Shown: piece by piece, positions 22,346 to 29,474 of the stretch
Position numbering within the stretch: position 1 is the stretch's first letter
How the letters are laid out: every line of letters begins with the position of its first letter
Origin: Desulfoferula sp040751985
GTDB taxonomy: Bacteria > Desulfobacterota > Desulfarculia > Desulfarculales > Desulfarculaceae
NCBI GenBank assembly: GCA_040751985.1
Contig: JBFMFU010000035.1
Coordinates: 1-29,474 of the forward strand
DNA: 29,474 nt
Reading direction: 5' to 3'
Notes under the pieces: generated by a model
Told to the model about the DNA's origin: nothing
What the model saw: only the letters and a program-made list of their open reading frames with translations
The model's database searches: none
Translations under genes and position numbers: made by a program

Positions 22346-23056
22346 TTAGGTCCGGCTGATCTCCCCGCGCCCGCTGCGCCGCCGGTACCAGGCCAGCAGC
22401 TTTTTCATGGCCAGGGGGAACAGCCCCAGGATCACGAAAGAGATGATCAGCCCTGGCGAGAGGATGCCCGACAAGGAATTGATCTGGCCCAGCTCGCGGC
22501 CGGCGTTCACGTATACGGCGGTGCCGGGCAGCATGCCGATCTGGCTCACCCAGTAATAGGTCCATAGGGGCATCTTGGTCAGGCCCATGAGCAGGTTGAT
22601 CACGAAGAAGGGGAAGATGGGCACCAGGCGCAGGGTGAAGAGATAAAAAGCCCCCTCCTGCTCTACCCCGCGGTTGATGGCCCCCAGCTTGTCGCCGAAG
22701 CGGGCCTGCACCCAGTTGCCCAGCACGAAACGGGCGAAGAAGCAGGCCAGGGTGGCGCCGATGCTGCTGGCGAAGGAGACCACCAGCAGGGTCCACCAGA
22801 AGCCGAACAGGGCTCCGCCCAGGAGGGTCATCACCGCCGCCCCAGGCAGGGAAAAGGCGGTCACCAGCACATAGACCAGGAAGTAGCCGCCCAGCGTCAG
22901 GGCCGGGTGCTGGGCGTAGTAGGCCTGGAAGCGTACCTGGGAGGCTTTGATGTAGCTGAGGGAGAAGTACTGGTGCAGGTCCAAGAGCCAGAAGGCCAGG
23001 GCCGCGGCCAGCACCAGGGCCACCACCGCCAGCCTTTTCCAGAGACGTTTGCCCAT
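22346..23056 (-). CDS. TVP38/TMEM64-family membrane protein
   Basis: 236 residues. N-terminal helix AVVALVLAAALAFWLL, then the VTT core: LVTAFSLPGAAVMTLLGGALFGFWWTLL, ASSIGATLACFFARF, LRLVPIFPFFVINLLMGLT, GMLPGTAVYVNAG and a last helix before the basic tail KKLLAWYRRRSGR. The conserved Pro/Gly re-entrant loop and the RLVPIFPF segment are characteristic. ATG 23056. It leads the five-gene minus-strand run and would place the downstream disulfide reductase in a membrane-linked redox or thiol/selenol transport process (inference). It differs from the VTT protein at 12630-13397, which is longer at the N-terminus. Confidence 0.9.
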   Translation of the reverse strand: MGKRLWKRLAVVALVLAAALAFWLLDLHQYFSLSYIKASQVRFQAYYAQHPALTLGGYFLVYVLVTAFSLPGAAVMTLLGGALFGFWWTLLVVSFASSIGATLACFFARFVLGNWVQARFGDKLGAINRGVEQEGAFYLFTLRLVPIFPFFVINLLMGLTKMPLWTYYWVSQIGMLPGTAVYVNAGRELGQINSLSGILSPGLIISFVILGLFPLAMKKLLAWYRRRSGRGEISRT

Positions 23057-23181
23057 GGCCGCTCCTCTACGTCCAATCGTCTCCGGCGCCGGCCCCCCTG
23101 GGGCGGCGGCCGCGCCTTAACTATAGCCTACGCAGAATGTCCCCCCTCGGCAAAGCAGAACTTTAGCGTACCGGACGCCGC

Positions 23182-23994
23182 CTAGGGTTTGGGCGGCTTG
23201 GCCGGCCAGAACATGGGCAGGCCGCCAGCGCGGAATTCGGCGATGATGCGCTGGCCCTGGGGCCCGGTGACGAAGTCCAGGAAGGACCGGGCCTGCTTGA
23301 CCTTGACCTTGGGGCAGCGGGCCGGATTGACCATCATCACCGAGTAGGGGTTCTTTAAGAGGTCCTGGTTGCTGACCAGCTCCACCAACGCGATCTTGCC
23401 CACGCTCTGGTACTTGCGGTAGGTACCAATGTCGCTCAGGGTGTAGGCCTTGAGCTCGTCGGCCATGGTCAGGATGGCGCCCATGCCCCGGCCGCCCTCC
23501 TTGTAGGCCGGCCAGTCGGTCTTGACGCCGGCCGCCTTCCACAGGCTCCGCTCCTTGATGTAGGTGCCGGAGTTGTCGCCCCGTGAGAGGAAGGGCGCCT
23601 TGGCCTGGGCCAGACGCTTGAGGGCCTCGGTCACGGTCAGGCCCTTGATCTTGGCCGGGTCGCTGGGCGGACCCAGGAGCACGAAGTAGTTGTGCGCCAG
23701 GGGCCGGCGGTCCACGCCGAAGCCCTGGGCCACGAAGCGTTCCTCGCGGTCCGGGGCGTGTACCAGCACCACGTCGGCGTCGCAGGCCCGGGCAATGGCC
23801 AGGGCCTTGCCAGTACCCACCGGCATGTAGTGCACGGTGATACCGGTGGCCTTGGTGAAGGCGGGTATCAGCACGTCCAGCAGGCCGCTGTTGGCGGTGC
23901 TGGTGGTGGTGGCCAGCACCAGGCGTTCGGCGGCCAGGGCCGGCGCGGCCAAAAGCAAGGCGACCAACAACATGACCAGGGCTCGCATACGCAT
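23182..23994 (-). CDS. tupA: Tungstate ABC transporter substrate-binding protein TupA
   Basis: 270 residues, periplasmic. Signal peptide MRMRALVMLLVALLL...ALAA, then the TupA signature TTTSTANSGLL (29-39) whose Thr/Ser side chains and backbone hold the oxyanion, DADVVLVHAPDREERFV, and SRGDNSGTYIKERSLWKAAG, another ligand loop. Family members bind tungstate with much higher affinity than molybdate. ATG 23994 follows AAGGAGG. It is last in the order TupB-TupC-TupA, with a 100-base gap before it, which could hold a separate promoter to make the binding protein in excess. A 5-2-5 inverted repeat (24042-24053) lies in that gap. Confidence 0.93.
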   Translation of the reverse strand: MRMRALVMLLVALLLAAPALAAERLVLATTTSTANSGLLDVLIPAFTKATGITVHYMPVGTGKALAIARACDADVVLVHAPDREERFVAQGFGVDRRPLAHNYFVLLGPPSDPAKIKGLTVTEALKRLAQAKAPFLSRGDNSGTYIKERSLWKAAGVKTDWPAYKEGGRGMGAILTMADELKAYTLSDIGTYRKYQSVGKIALVELVSNQDLLKNPYSVMMVNPARCPKVKVKQARSFLDFVTGPQGQRIIAEFRAGGLPMFWPAKPPKP

Positions 23995-24041
23995 GGCGCA
24001 ACCTCCTTGAGGGCGGCCTTCTATGCCAAAAATGACTACAG

Positions 24042-24053
24042 GCTAATGTTAGC
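24042..24053. promoter_or_regulatory. Small inverted repeat upstream of tupA
   Basis: Arms GCTAA and TTAGC separated by two bases, 48 bases upstream of the tupA start. It could be an operator for the ModE-like regulator; the link is a guess based on position. Confidence 0.25.
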
Positions 24054-24094
24054 AGGCGACCGGAGGGGCGGAAAGCCGATTTTAGGCGGCGCGA

Positions 24095-24751
24095 CTAGGT
24101 CACCAGGCGGCCGCGCTCCAGGGCCACCACCCGCTGGGCCAGGCGGTGGGCCTGCTCCCGAGCGTGGCTAACCAGGATCACGGTGCAGCCCTGGGCGGGC
24201 AGGCCGGCAATGACCCGCTCGAACACGGCCGAGCTTTCCGCGTCCAGGTTGGCGAAGGGCTCGTCCAGGAGCAGGGATCGAGGCCGCAGCACCAGGGCCC
24301 GGGCCAGGGCCACCCGCTGCATCTCGCCCCCGGAAAGCCGCCGGGCCCGCCGGGGCCCGAAGCTGGCCAGGCCCACCTGGGTCAAGGCGGCCTCGGCCCG
24401 CTGGCCGCGCTCGGCGCGGCCCACCCCGCGCAGGCGCAGGCCGTAGGCCACGTTCCTGAGCACGCTGGCGTCGAACAAATAGGCCTGTTGGGCCACCAGG
24501 GTTATCTCCCGCCGCAGGGTGGTGAGATGCACCCCGGCGTGGGTCACCTCCTGGCCGGCGTAGAACAGTCGCCCCTGGTCCGGGGCCAGCAGCAAGGCCA
24601 GGATCTGCAGCAAGGTGGTCTTGCCGGCGCCGTTGGGCCCTTCCACGGCCGTGGTCTGGCCAACGGCAAAGTCCAGGCGTTCGATGTTCAGGGCCTCCTG
24701 CCCCTGAAAGCGCTTGACCACCCCGCGCAGGCTGAACAGCGGCTCGGCCAC
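24095..24751 (-). CDS. tupC: Tungstate ABC transporter ATP-binding protein TupC
   Basis: 218-residue ABC ATPase. Walker A GPNGAGKT (38-45), Q-loop Gln88 (LVAQQAYLF), signature LSGGE (139-143), Walker B LLLDEP (160-165) and the switch His in ILVSHAREQ. No C-terminal TOBE/Mop regulatory domain is present, which distinguishes it from ModC and fits TupC. It acts as a cytoplasmic dimer on TupB. ATG 24751; the gap to tupB is 9 bases. Confidence 0.93.
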   Translation of the reverse strand: MAEPLFSLRGVVKRFQGQEALNIERLDFAVGQTTAVEGPNGAGKTTLLQILALLLAPDQGRLFYAGQEVTHAGVHLTTLRREITLVAQQAYLFDASVLRNVAYGLRLRGVGRAERGQRAEAALTQVGLASFGPRRARRLSGGEMQRVALARALVLRPRSLLLDEPFANLDAESSAVFERVIAGLPAQGCTVILVSHAREQAHRLAQRVVALERGRLVT

Positions 24752-24760
24752 GTCTTTCTC

Positions 24761-25453
24761 CTAGCGCCAGCGCATCTGCAGGTGGTGGATGGCCAGGTTC
24801 ACGGCCAGAGCCAAGACTAGCAGAAATATGCCCAGGGCCATGCCTTGGGCGAAGTCGCCCTTGCTGGTCTCCAGGGCGATGGCGGTGGTGAAGGTGCGGG
24901 TGTAATGGCGGATGTTGCCGCCCACCATGATGGCCGCGCCCACCTCGGTGATCACCCGCCCGAAGCCGGCGGCCAGGGCGGCCAGCACCGCAAAGCGGGC
25001 CTCGCTCAGCACCGCCCAGGCGGCCTGGAAGCGGGTGGCGCCCAGGGTCAGGGCGGTGGGGGCCACCCGGCTGTCCAGGGTGGTCACCGCCGCCAGCACC
25101 AGGGCGGTGATGAGGGGGAAGGCCAGCACGGCCTGGGCCAGGACCATGGCCGAGGGGGTGTAAAGCAGCTCCAGGCCGCCCAAGGGACCGCGATGGCTCA
25201 AGAGGCCGTAGACCACCAACCCCACCACCACCGTGGGCAGGGCCAGCAGGGTGTTGAAGACCACCACCAGCAGGCGCTTGCCAGGGAACTCGTTCTGGCC
25301 GATCAACAGGCCCAGCGGCACCGCGGCCAGAGCGGCCAGGGCCACGGCGGCCAGGGACACCCGGAGCGAAAGCCAGGCGATAGCGTAAACCTCGGGGTCA
25401 AACCCCACCAGCAGGTGCAGACCCCGCGCCACCCCGCCCACGAAAAAGTCCAA
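24761..25453 (-). CDS. tupB: Tungstate ABC transporter permease TupB
   Basis: 230 residues, inner-membrane permease of the ModB/TupB kind with five to six helices. The opening LSLRVSLAAVALAALAAVPLG and NTLLALPTVVVGLVVYGLL match TupB, and the coupling-helix region for the ATPase is TLGATRFQAAWAVLSEARFAV with the downstream EVGAAIMVGGNI. The start is TTG 25453 with GAGGTGG just upstream. The 58-codon gene precedes it by 18 bases. Confidence 0.92.
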   Translation of the reverse strand: MDFFVGGVARGLHLLVGFDPEVYAIAWLSLRVSLAAVALAALAAVPLGLLIGQNEFPGKRLLVVVFNTLLALPTVVVGLVVYGLLSHRGPLGGLELLYTPSAMVLAQAVLAFPLITALVLAAVTTLDSRVAPTALTLGATRFQAAWAVLSEARFAVLAALAAGFGRVITEVGAAIMVGGNIRHYTRTFTTAIALETSKGDFAQGMALGIFLLVLALAVNLAIHHLQMRWR

Positions 25454-25471
25454 GCGCCACCTCGTCCGGCC

Positions 25472-25648
25472 CTAAGGCCGCTCGATGATTATCTCCAGGC
25501 GCCGCGGCTGGTCCATACCCTTTAGCTCCTGGAGCAGACCCTGCACGGTGCTGGCCACGAGTTGCTGTACAAAGGGTTTGGCCTTGAGCTCCTGGCCATC
25601 GGCCAGAATGCGCACGCGGATCTGTCTCTCCTGCTTTTGCTCGGGCAT
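25472..25648 (-). CDS. 58-aa small protein in the tungstate cluster
   Basis: Short gene with an ideal AGGAG ribosome site 5 bases before ATG 25648 and a TAG stop at 25474-25472. The protein begins MPEQKQERQIRVRI, has LADGQELKAKPFVQQLVAS and ends RRLEIIIERP. It is mostly polar and looks like beta-helix-beta; there is no signal or membrane segment. I know no family for it. It lies between the ModE-like regulator and tupB with gaps of 22 and 18 bases, so it is certainly in the same transcript. A metal-sensing or transporter-associated accessory role is possible but unsupported beyond position. Confidence 0.8.
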   Translation of the reverse strand: MPEQKQERQIRVRILADGQELKAKPFVQQLVASTVQGLLQELKGMDQPRRLEIIIERP

Positions 25649-25670
25649 GGATACTCCTGTCAGGCGGGGT

Positions 25671-26015
25671 TCACTTGCGCAGCCCGGCCATCTCCCGGGC
25701 CACTTCCTTGCGGGCCTTCTCCACCAGGGCTCGGGCCTGGTCCTCCAGCTCCTGGTAGCGCTCCATGAGCCGCCGGGCCTTTTCGGTCAGGCGCACCGCC
25801 CGCCGCCCCTCGGGGGTGCGCTCCACCAGGGGGAAGCCCAGGCGCTCCTCGGAGGCCTTGATGCGGCCCCAGGCGGCGCGGTAGCTCATGTTCAGGTCCC
25901 GGGCGGCGGCGGCCAGGGAGCCGCTCCTGGCCACGGCCCGCAACAGCTCCTGCCGGCCCTCGCCGAACAGGACCCGGCCGTTTTCTTCGAGCCACAACTT
26001 AAAGTGGATGTCCAC
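25671..26015 (-). CDS. Single-domain ModE-like winged-helix regulator
   Basis: 114 residues comprising only the ModE N-terminal LysR-like wHTH: FGEGRQELLRAVARSGSLAAAAR, then the recognition helix MSYRAAWGRIKASEERLG, wing PLVERTPEGRRAVRLTEKA, and a C-terminal dimerisation helix (LMERYQELEDQARALVEKA). The molybdate-binding TOBE/Mop domains of full ModE are missing, so it either senses through a partner or acts as a constitutive DNA-binding factor. GTG 26015 is preceded by GGGAGG 9 bases upstream. First gene of the tungstate cluster and divergent from moeA, so the 163-base gap is its likely control region. Confidence 0.88.
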   Translation of the reverse strand: MDIHFKLWLEENGRVLFGEGRQELLRAVARSGSLAAAARDLNMSYRAAWGRIKASEERLGFPLVERTPEGRRAVRLTEKARRLMERYQELEDQARALVEKARKEVAREMAGLRK

Positions 26016-26103
26016 CTCGCCCTGCCTCCCGCGGCCGGCCGCGACCGCCGGCGCGCAAAAAAACCGGGGGTGCGTTTGCCCTTACCCGCTTGTTAAGTCA
26101 TTA

Positions 26104-26132
26104 TTGACATGTCAAAGTTGTCAGAGCAATAT
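26104..26132 (+). promoter_or_regulatory. moeA promoter with a 12-bp palindrome over the -35
   Basis: TTGACA (26104-26109) and CAATAT (26127-26132) are 17 bases apart. The -35 forms half of a perfect palindrome TTGACATGTCAA (26104-26115), as expected for a dimeric repressor site. It lies between moeA and the divergent ModE-like regulator, the natural candidate to bind it. Confidence 0.5.
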
Positions 26133-26178
26133 CCTAGGCGCATTTTCCACCAAGGATGGCCTTGGAACAAGAGGCGGC

Positions 26179-27414
26179 ATGAAACCGTTTTTCCAGGTGC
26201 AGGACGTAGCTCAGGTGCACGCCCTGGCCGGCGCCCTCTCCCCCCTACCCGCCGAAGAGGCGCCTCTGGACCAGTGCCTGGGCCGCAGCCTGGCCCAGGA
26301 CCTCAAGGCGCCCCACGACCTGCCCGGCTTCACCCGCGCCACCATGGACGGCTTCGCGGTGCGGGCCGCGGACACCTTCGGCGCCGGCGAGGCCAACCCC
26401 GGCTATCTGCAGCTGGTGGGCGAGGTGCACATGGGCCAGGACCCGGCCTTCAGCCTGCGGCCGGGCCAGTGCGCCCGCATCGGCACCGGCGGCATGCTGC
26501 CCCAGGGCGCGGACGCGGTGGTGATGCTGGAGCACACCCGCCAACTGGACCCGGAGAGCGTGGAGGTGGCCAGTTCCCTGGCGCCTGGGGCCAACACCCT
26601 GGGCCCCTCTGACGACGCGGCCCAGGGCCAGGTGCTACTCCCCGCCGGCCATTGGCTGCGTCCCCAGGACCTGGGGCTCCTGGCCGCCCTGGGCCAGGAA
26701 AGGGTGGCCGTGGTGCGTAGGCCAGTGGTGGGCATCGTCTCCACCGGCGACGAGGTGGTGCCCACCTCGGCCCAGCCCGGACCGGGCCAGGTGCGGGACG
26801 TGAACACCTACACCCTGGCCGCCCAGGTGCGCCAGGCCGGCGGCCGGTCCCTGCCCCTGGGCCTGGTGCCGGACCAGGCCCCGGCCATCAAGGCCGCCGC
26901 CGCCCGCTCGCTGGAGTCCTGCGACCTGACCCTGCTCTCGGGCGGCTCCTCGGTGGGCGCCCGGGACTTCACCCGCGAGGTGTTCCTTTCCTTCCCCGGC
27001 GCCGAGCTGCTGGTGCACGGCGTGGCCGTGAGCCCGGGCAAGCCCTTCCTGTGGGTGCAGGCCGGGGTGCAGCATTTGCTGGGTCTGCCCGGCCAGGTGG
27101 CCTCCTGTCTGGTGGCCTTTTATCTCTTGGTGGGGCCGATCCTGGAGCGGCTGCAGGGCCGGCCGGCCCTGCCCTTCGCCCGCTTCCCCCGGTTGCCGGC
27201 AATGCTCGGCCGCAACCTACCCTCGGCTCCCGGCCGCGAGGAGTACGTCCGGGTGGCCCTGGCGCGCGAGGGCCGTGTCTGGCGGGCCGCGCCCCTGTTC
27301 GGCAAATCCGGCCTGCTCACCACTCTCATTCAGGGCCAGGGCCTGGTGCGGGTGCCCAAGGACAGCGAGGGCCTGTACGCCGGCGATGAGGTGGATGTGC
27401 TGCTGTTTCCCTGA
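26179..27414 (+). CDS. moeA: Molybdopterin molybdenumtransferase MoeA
   Basis: 411 residues, normal for MoeA, which inserts Mo or W into adenylated molybdopterin in the cytoplasm. Conserved elements: FTRATMDGFAVRAAD near the N-terminus, GTGGMLPQGADAVVMLEHT, GIVSTGDEVV in the MogA-like domain, DVNTYTLAAQVRQAGG, LLSGGSSVGARDFT and HGVAVSPGKPFLW. The C-terminal domain IV is intact. ATG 26179 follows GAGGCGGC. The second MoeA-type gene begins 10 bases after the stop. Divergent from the tungstate regulator and likely co-regulated with tup genes. Confidence 0.95.
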   Translation: MKPFFQVQDVAQVHALAGALSPLPAEEAPLDQCLGRSLAQDLKAPHDLPGFTRATMDGFAVRAADTFGAGEANPGYLQLVGEVHMGQDPAFSLRPGQCARIGTGGMLPQGADAVVMLEHTRQLDPESVEVASSLAPGANTLGPSDDAAQGQVLLPAGHWLRPQDLGLLAALGQERVAVVRRPVVGIVSTGDEVVPTSAQPGPGQVRDVNTYTLAAQVRQAGGRSLPLGLVPDQAPAIKAAAARSLESCDLTLLSGGSSVGARDFTREVFLSFPGAELLVHGVAVSPGKPFLWVQAGVQHLLGLPGQVASCLVAFYLLVGPILERLQGRPALPFARFPRLPAMLGRNLPSAPGREEYVRVALAREGRVWRAAPLFGKSGLLTTLIQGQGLVRVPKDSEGLYAGDEVDVLLFP

Positions 27415-27423
27415 AGGTGGGGC

Positions 27424-29352
27424 ATGAAACGAAACGTCTACCTGAACATGATGCCCTTGGCCGCGGCCCGGGAGAAGTTCCTGGCCGCCTTTGACTGGCC
27501 GGCCCTGGCCGGGGTGGAGGAGATAGCCACTGCCGAGGCCCTGGGCCGGGTCACGGCCCAGGCGGTCTTCGCGCACTACTCCTCGCCGGCCTACCACGCC
27601 GCGGCCATGGACGGCGTGGCCCTGCAGGCCAGCGACACCTACGGGGCCAGCGAGGAGCACCCCCTGCGCCTGGCCCTGGGGCCCAAGGCCAGCTTCATCA
27701 ACACCGGCCAGCCCCTGCCCCTGGCTAGCAACGCGGTGGTGATGATCGAGCAGGTGCACCAGCCCAGCGAGGGCGAAATCGAGCTGCGCGCGGCGGTCTT
27801 CCCCTGGCAGAACGTGCGCAAGGTGGGCGAGGACATGGTGGCCCAGGAGCTCATGTTCCCCCACCACCACCGCCTGGGCGCCGCGGACGTGGCCGCCCTG
27901 CTCACCGCCGGCGTGTTCCGCCTGCCGGTGCTGCGCCGGCCCCTGGTGGCCATTATCCCCACCGGCCTGGAGCTGGTGGATTGGCAGCAGGCCCAGGAGT
28001 CCCAGCCGCCAGCCGGCACCATCATCGAGACCAACTCCCTGCTCCTGGCCGGCCTGGTGCGCGAGGCCGGCGGCGAGCCCCTGGTGCTGCCCCTGGTCAG
28101 CGACGATTTTCCGCTGATCAAAGAGGCGGTGGCCCAGGCCCTGGCCTCCCCGGTTCATATGGTGGTGCTCAACGCCGGGGCCTCGGCGGGCAGCAAGGAT
28201 TTCAGCGCCCACGTGATCAGCGAGCTGGGCCAGGTGCTGGTGCACGGAGTCACAGTGATGCCCGGCAAGCCCAGCATCCTGGGCCAGGCCCAGGGCAAGC
28301 CGGTGGTGGGCAGCCCCGGCTACCCGGTCTCGGCCTGGGTATGCTTCGACCAGTTCATCGCCCCGGCCCTGGCGGCCATGGCCGGCCAGCCGGCCCCGGA
28401 GCGCGAGCGCCTGGAGGTGGTGCCGGCCCGCCGCCTGGCCTCCAAGCTGGGGCGCGAGGAGTTCCTGCGCGTGCACCTGGGCCGGGTGGGCGAGCGGGTG
28501 GTGGCCTCGCCGCTCAAGCGCGGGGCCGGGGCCATCACTTCCCTGACCCGAGCCGACGGCCTGCTGCGCATCCCGGCCGACAGCGAGGGCCTGGAGGAGG
28601 GCCAGCCGGCCGTGGCCGAGCTGCTGGGCCCCCGGCGGCGGGTGGAGGACACCCTGGTGGTGGTGGGCAGCCACGACGTGACCCTGGACCTCTTAGGCGA
28701 CCACCTCAAGCGCCTCGACCCGGCCCTGCACCTGTCCTCTTCGCACCTGGGCTCTCTGGCCGGGCTCATGGCCATCCGCGACGGCCGCTGCCACCTGGGC
28801 GGCACCCACCTGCTGGACCCGGCCAGCGGCGACTACAACGTCAGCTACATCAAAAAGCACCTCAAGGGCCTGCCGGTCCGCCTGGTGACCCTGGCCTGGC
28901 GGCAGCAGGGGCTGATGCTCAAGCCAGGCAACCCCAAGGGCATCGCCAGCTTCGCGGACCTGACCCGGCCCGAGGTGACTCTGATCAACCGCCAGGCCGG
29001 CAGCGGCACCCGGGTGCTGTTGGATTACCACCTGCAGAAGCTGGGCCTGGACCCGGCGGCCATCAAGGGCTACGACCAGGAGGAGTACACCCACACCGCT
29101 GTGGCCGTGCAGGTGCTGGCCGGCGGCGCGGACGTGGGCCTGGGCATCCTGGCCGCGGCCCGGGCCCTGGGCCTGGACTTCCTGCCCCTGATGCAGGAGC
29201 GCTACGACCTGTGCATCCCCCAGGCCTTCTGGGACGACCCGCGGGTGGAGGCCCTGCGCCAGGTGTTGGCTTCGCCGGAGTTTCGCCGGGAGGTGGAGGC
29301 CCTGGGCGGCTACGACGCCGCGCCCATGGGCTCTATCGCCTGGGAGGACTAG
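27424..29352 (+). CDS. MoeA fused to a periplasmic-binding-protein-like domain
   Basis: 642 residues. Residues 1-400 are a second MoeA: AAAMDGVALQASDTYG, NTGQPLPLASNAVVMIEQV, IIPTGLELVDW, ETNSLLLAGLVREAGG, NAGASAGSKDFS and HGVTVMPGKPSIL. From about 405 follows a type-2 binding-protein-like domain: TLVVVGSHDVTLDLLGDHL, LGGTHLLDPASGDYN, then INRQAGSGTRVLLDYHL, the oxyanion-binding type of loop, and GADVGLGILAAAR. No signal peptide, so the domain works in the cytoplasm, where it may hold or sense molybdate/tungstate for insertion. Such fusions occur in archaea and Desulfobacterota. ATG 27424 follows AAGGTGGGG. Confidence 0.92.
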   Translation: MKRNVYLNMMPLAAAREKFLAAFDWPALAGVEEIATAEALGRVTAQAVFAHYSSPAYHAAAMDGVALQASDTYGASEEHPLRLALGPKASFINTGQPLPLASNAVVMIEQVHQPSEGEIELRAAVFPWQNVRKVGEDMVAQELMFPHHHRLGAADVAALLTAGVFRLPVLRRPLVAIIPTGLELVDWQQAQESQPPAGTIIETNSLLLAGLVREAGGEPLVLPLVSDDFPLIKEAVAQALASPVHMVVLNAGASAGSKDFSAHVISELGQVLVHGVTVMPGKPSILGQAQGKPVVGSPGYPVSAWVCFDQFIAPALAAMAGQPAPERERLEVVPARRLASKLGREEFLRVHLGRVGERVVASPLKRGAGAITSLTRADGLLRIPADSEGLEEGQPAVAELLGPRRRVEDTLVVVGSHDVTLDLLGDHLKRLDPALHLSSSHLGSLAGLMAIRDGRCHLGGTHLLDPASGDYNVSYIKKHLKGLPVRLVTLAWRQQGLMLKPGNPKGIASFADLTRPEVTLINRQAGSGTRVLLDYHLQKLGLDPAAIKGYDQEEYTHTAVAVQVLAGGADVGLGILAAARALGLDFLPLMQERYDLCIPQAFWDDPRVEALRQVLASPEFRREVEALGGYDAAPMGSIAWED

Positions 29353-29365
29353 GCCGTGTCGACAT

Positions 29366-29474
29366 TTACAATAGCCAAAGGTATATGGCCGCTACAAGCA
29401 CGAAGGCCAAGTATGAGGAGGCCAGCTTATCGTAGCGAGTAGCGACCCTCCGGAATTGTTTGAGCTTGCCGTAC
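29366..29474 (-). mobile_element. C-terminal end of an IS5-type transposase
   Basis: Read on the minus strand from the right edge, an open frame of 36 codons ends in TAA at 29368-29366. It contains FRRVATRYDKLASSYLAF and ends VLVAAIYLWLL, the C-terminal signature of DDE transposases of IS5-family elements (typically RYDKLxxxFLAxxxLAA). The rest lies outside the window. The fragment ends 13 bases from the MoeA-PBP stop, and the composition is AT-richer than the neighbours. Confidence 0.8.

Noticed and set aside
27217..28674. 485-codon open frame on the minus strand opposite MoeA-PBP, and a similar 495-codon frame opposite leuS (1083-2570)
   Set aside because: Antisense frames of high-GC genes. 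The proteins are His/Gly/Ala/Gln-rich repeats with no domain, while the opposite strand encodes clear conserved proteins.
1..29474. CRISPR arrays, rRNA genes or riboswitches
   Set aside because: No regularly spaced repeats, no rRNA-like sequence, and no leader matching a known riboswitch core (including Moco/Tuco upstream of moeA) that I could recognise by eye.

Overview
The window is a high-GC chromosomal segment that reads like a Desulfobacterota (former Deltaproteobacteria) genome, perhaps a Desulfarculus-like anaerobe. This is inferred from gene order (leuS-lptE-holA-rpsT-murJ), a tungstate transport cluster with two MoeA-type genes, and two genes that make sense only if an in-frame UGA is read as selenocysteine (Sec). 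No 16S rRNA or other taxonomic marker is present, so the assignment is tentative.

Layout. 1-117: lower-GC 3' end of an unidentified gene. 170-1030 (-): amidohydrolase. 1245-7345: leuS, lptE, holA (+), rpsT (-), murJ (+). 7342-9182: four small poorly characterised genes, two of them membrane proteins. 9202-10226: a 1-kb, lower-GC islet bounded by 23-bp direct repeats, one being the 3' end of tRNA-Ala(CGC); it carries one membrane-anchored gene and no integrase. 10478-12505: hisB, a lipoprotein gene and hisA in a tight operon. 12630-13397: a TVP38/VTT membrane protein. 13430-15878: a Cys/Met-metabolism PLP enzyme followed by a GrdB/PrdB-like selenoprotein with UGA at codon 154. 15937-17735 (-): a flavin-binding PPOX-fold protein and glutamate dehydrogenase. 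17863-18813 (+): a nitrilase.

18842-23056 (-) is a five-gene run: VTT membrane protein, FAD disulfide reductase, glucokinase, a Tat-exported sulfite-oxidase-fold molybdoenzyme, and a 97-residue secreted MerP/HMA-like protein whose only chalcogen redox residue is an in-frame UGA (Sec40), followed by a good bacterial SECIS-like hairpin. Automated gene callers would miss this last gene. 23182-26015 (-) is a tungstate uptake cluster (single-domain ModE-like regulator, a 58-aa unknown protein, TupB, TupC, TupA). Divergent from it, 26179-29352 (+), are moeA and a MoeA fused to a periplasmic-binding-protein-like domain. 29366-29474 (-) is the C-terminal end of an IS5-type transposase.

Working together: tup imports tungstate, and the MoeA proteins put Mo or W into pterin cofactor for enzymes such as the sulfite-oxidase-like protein in the neighbouring operon. 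The most novel candidates are the molybdoenzyme plus Sec-HMA pair, the second selenoprotein, and the minimal tRNA islet.
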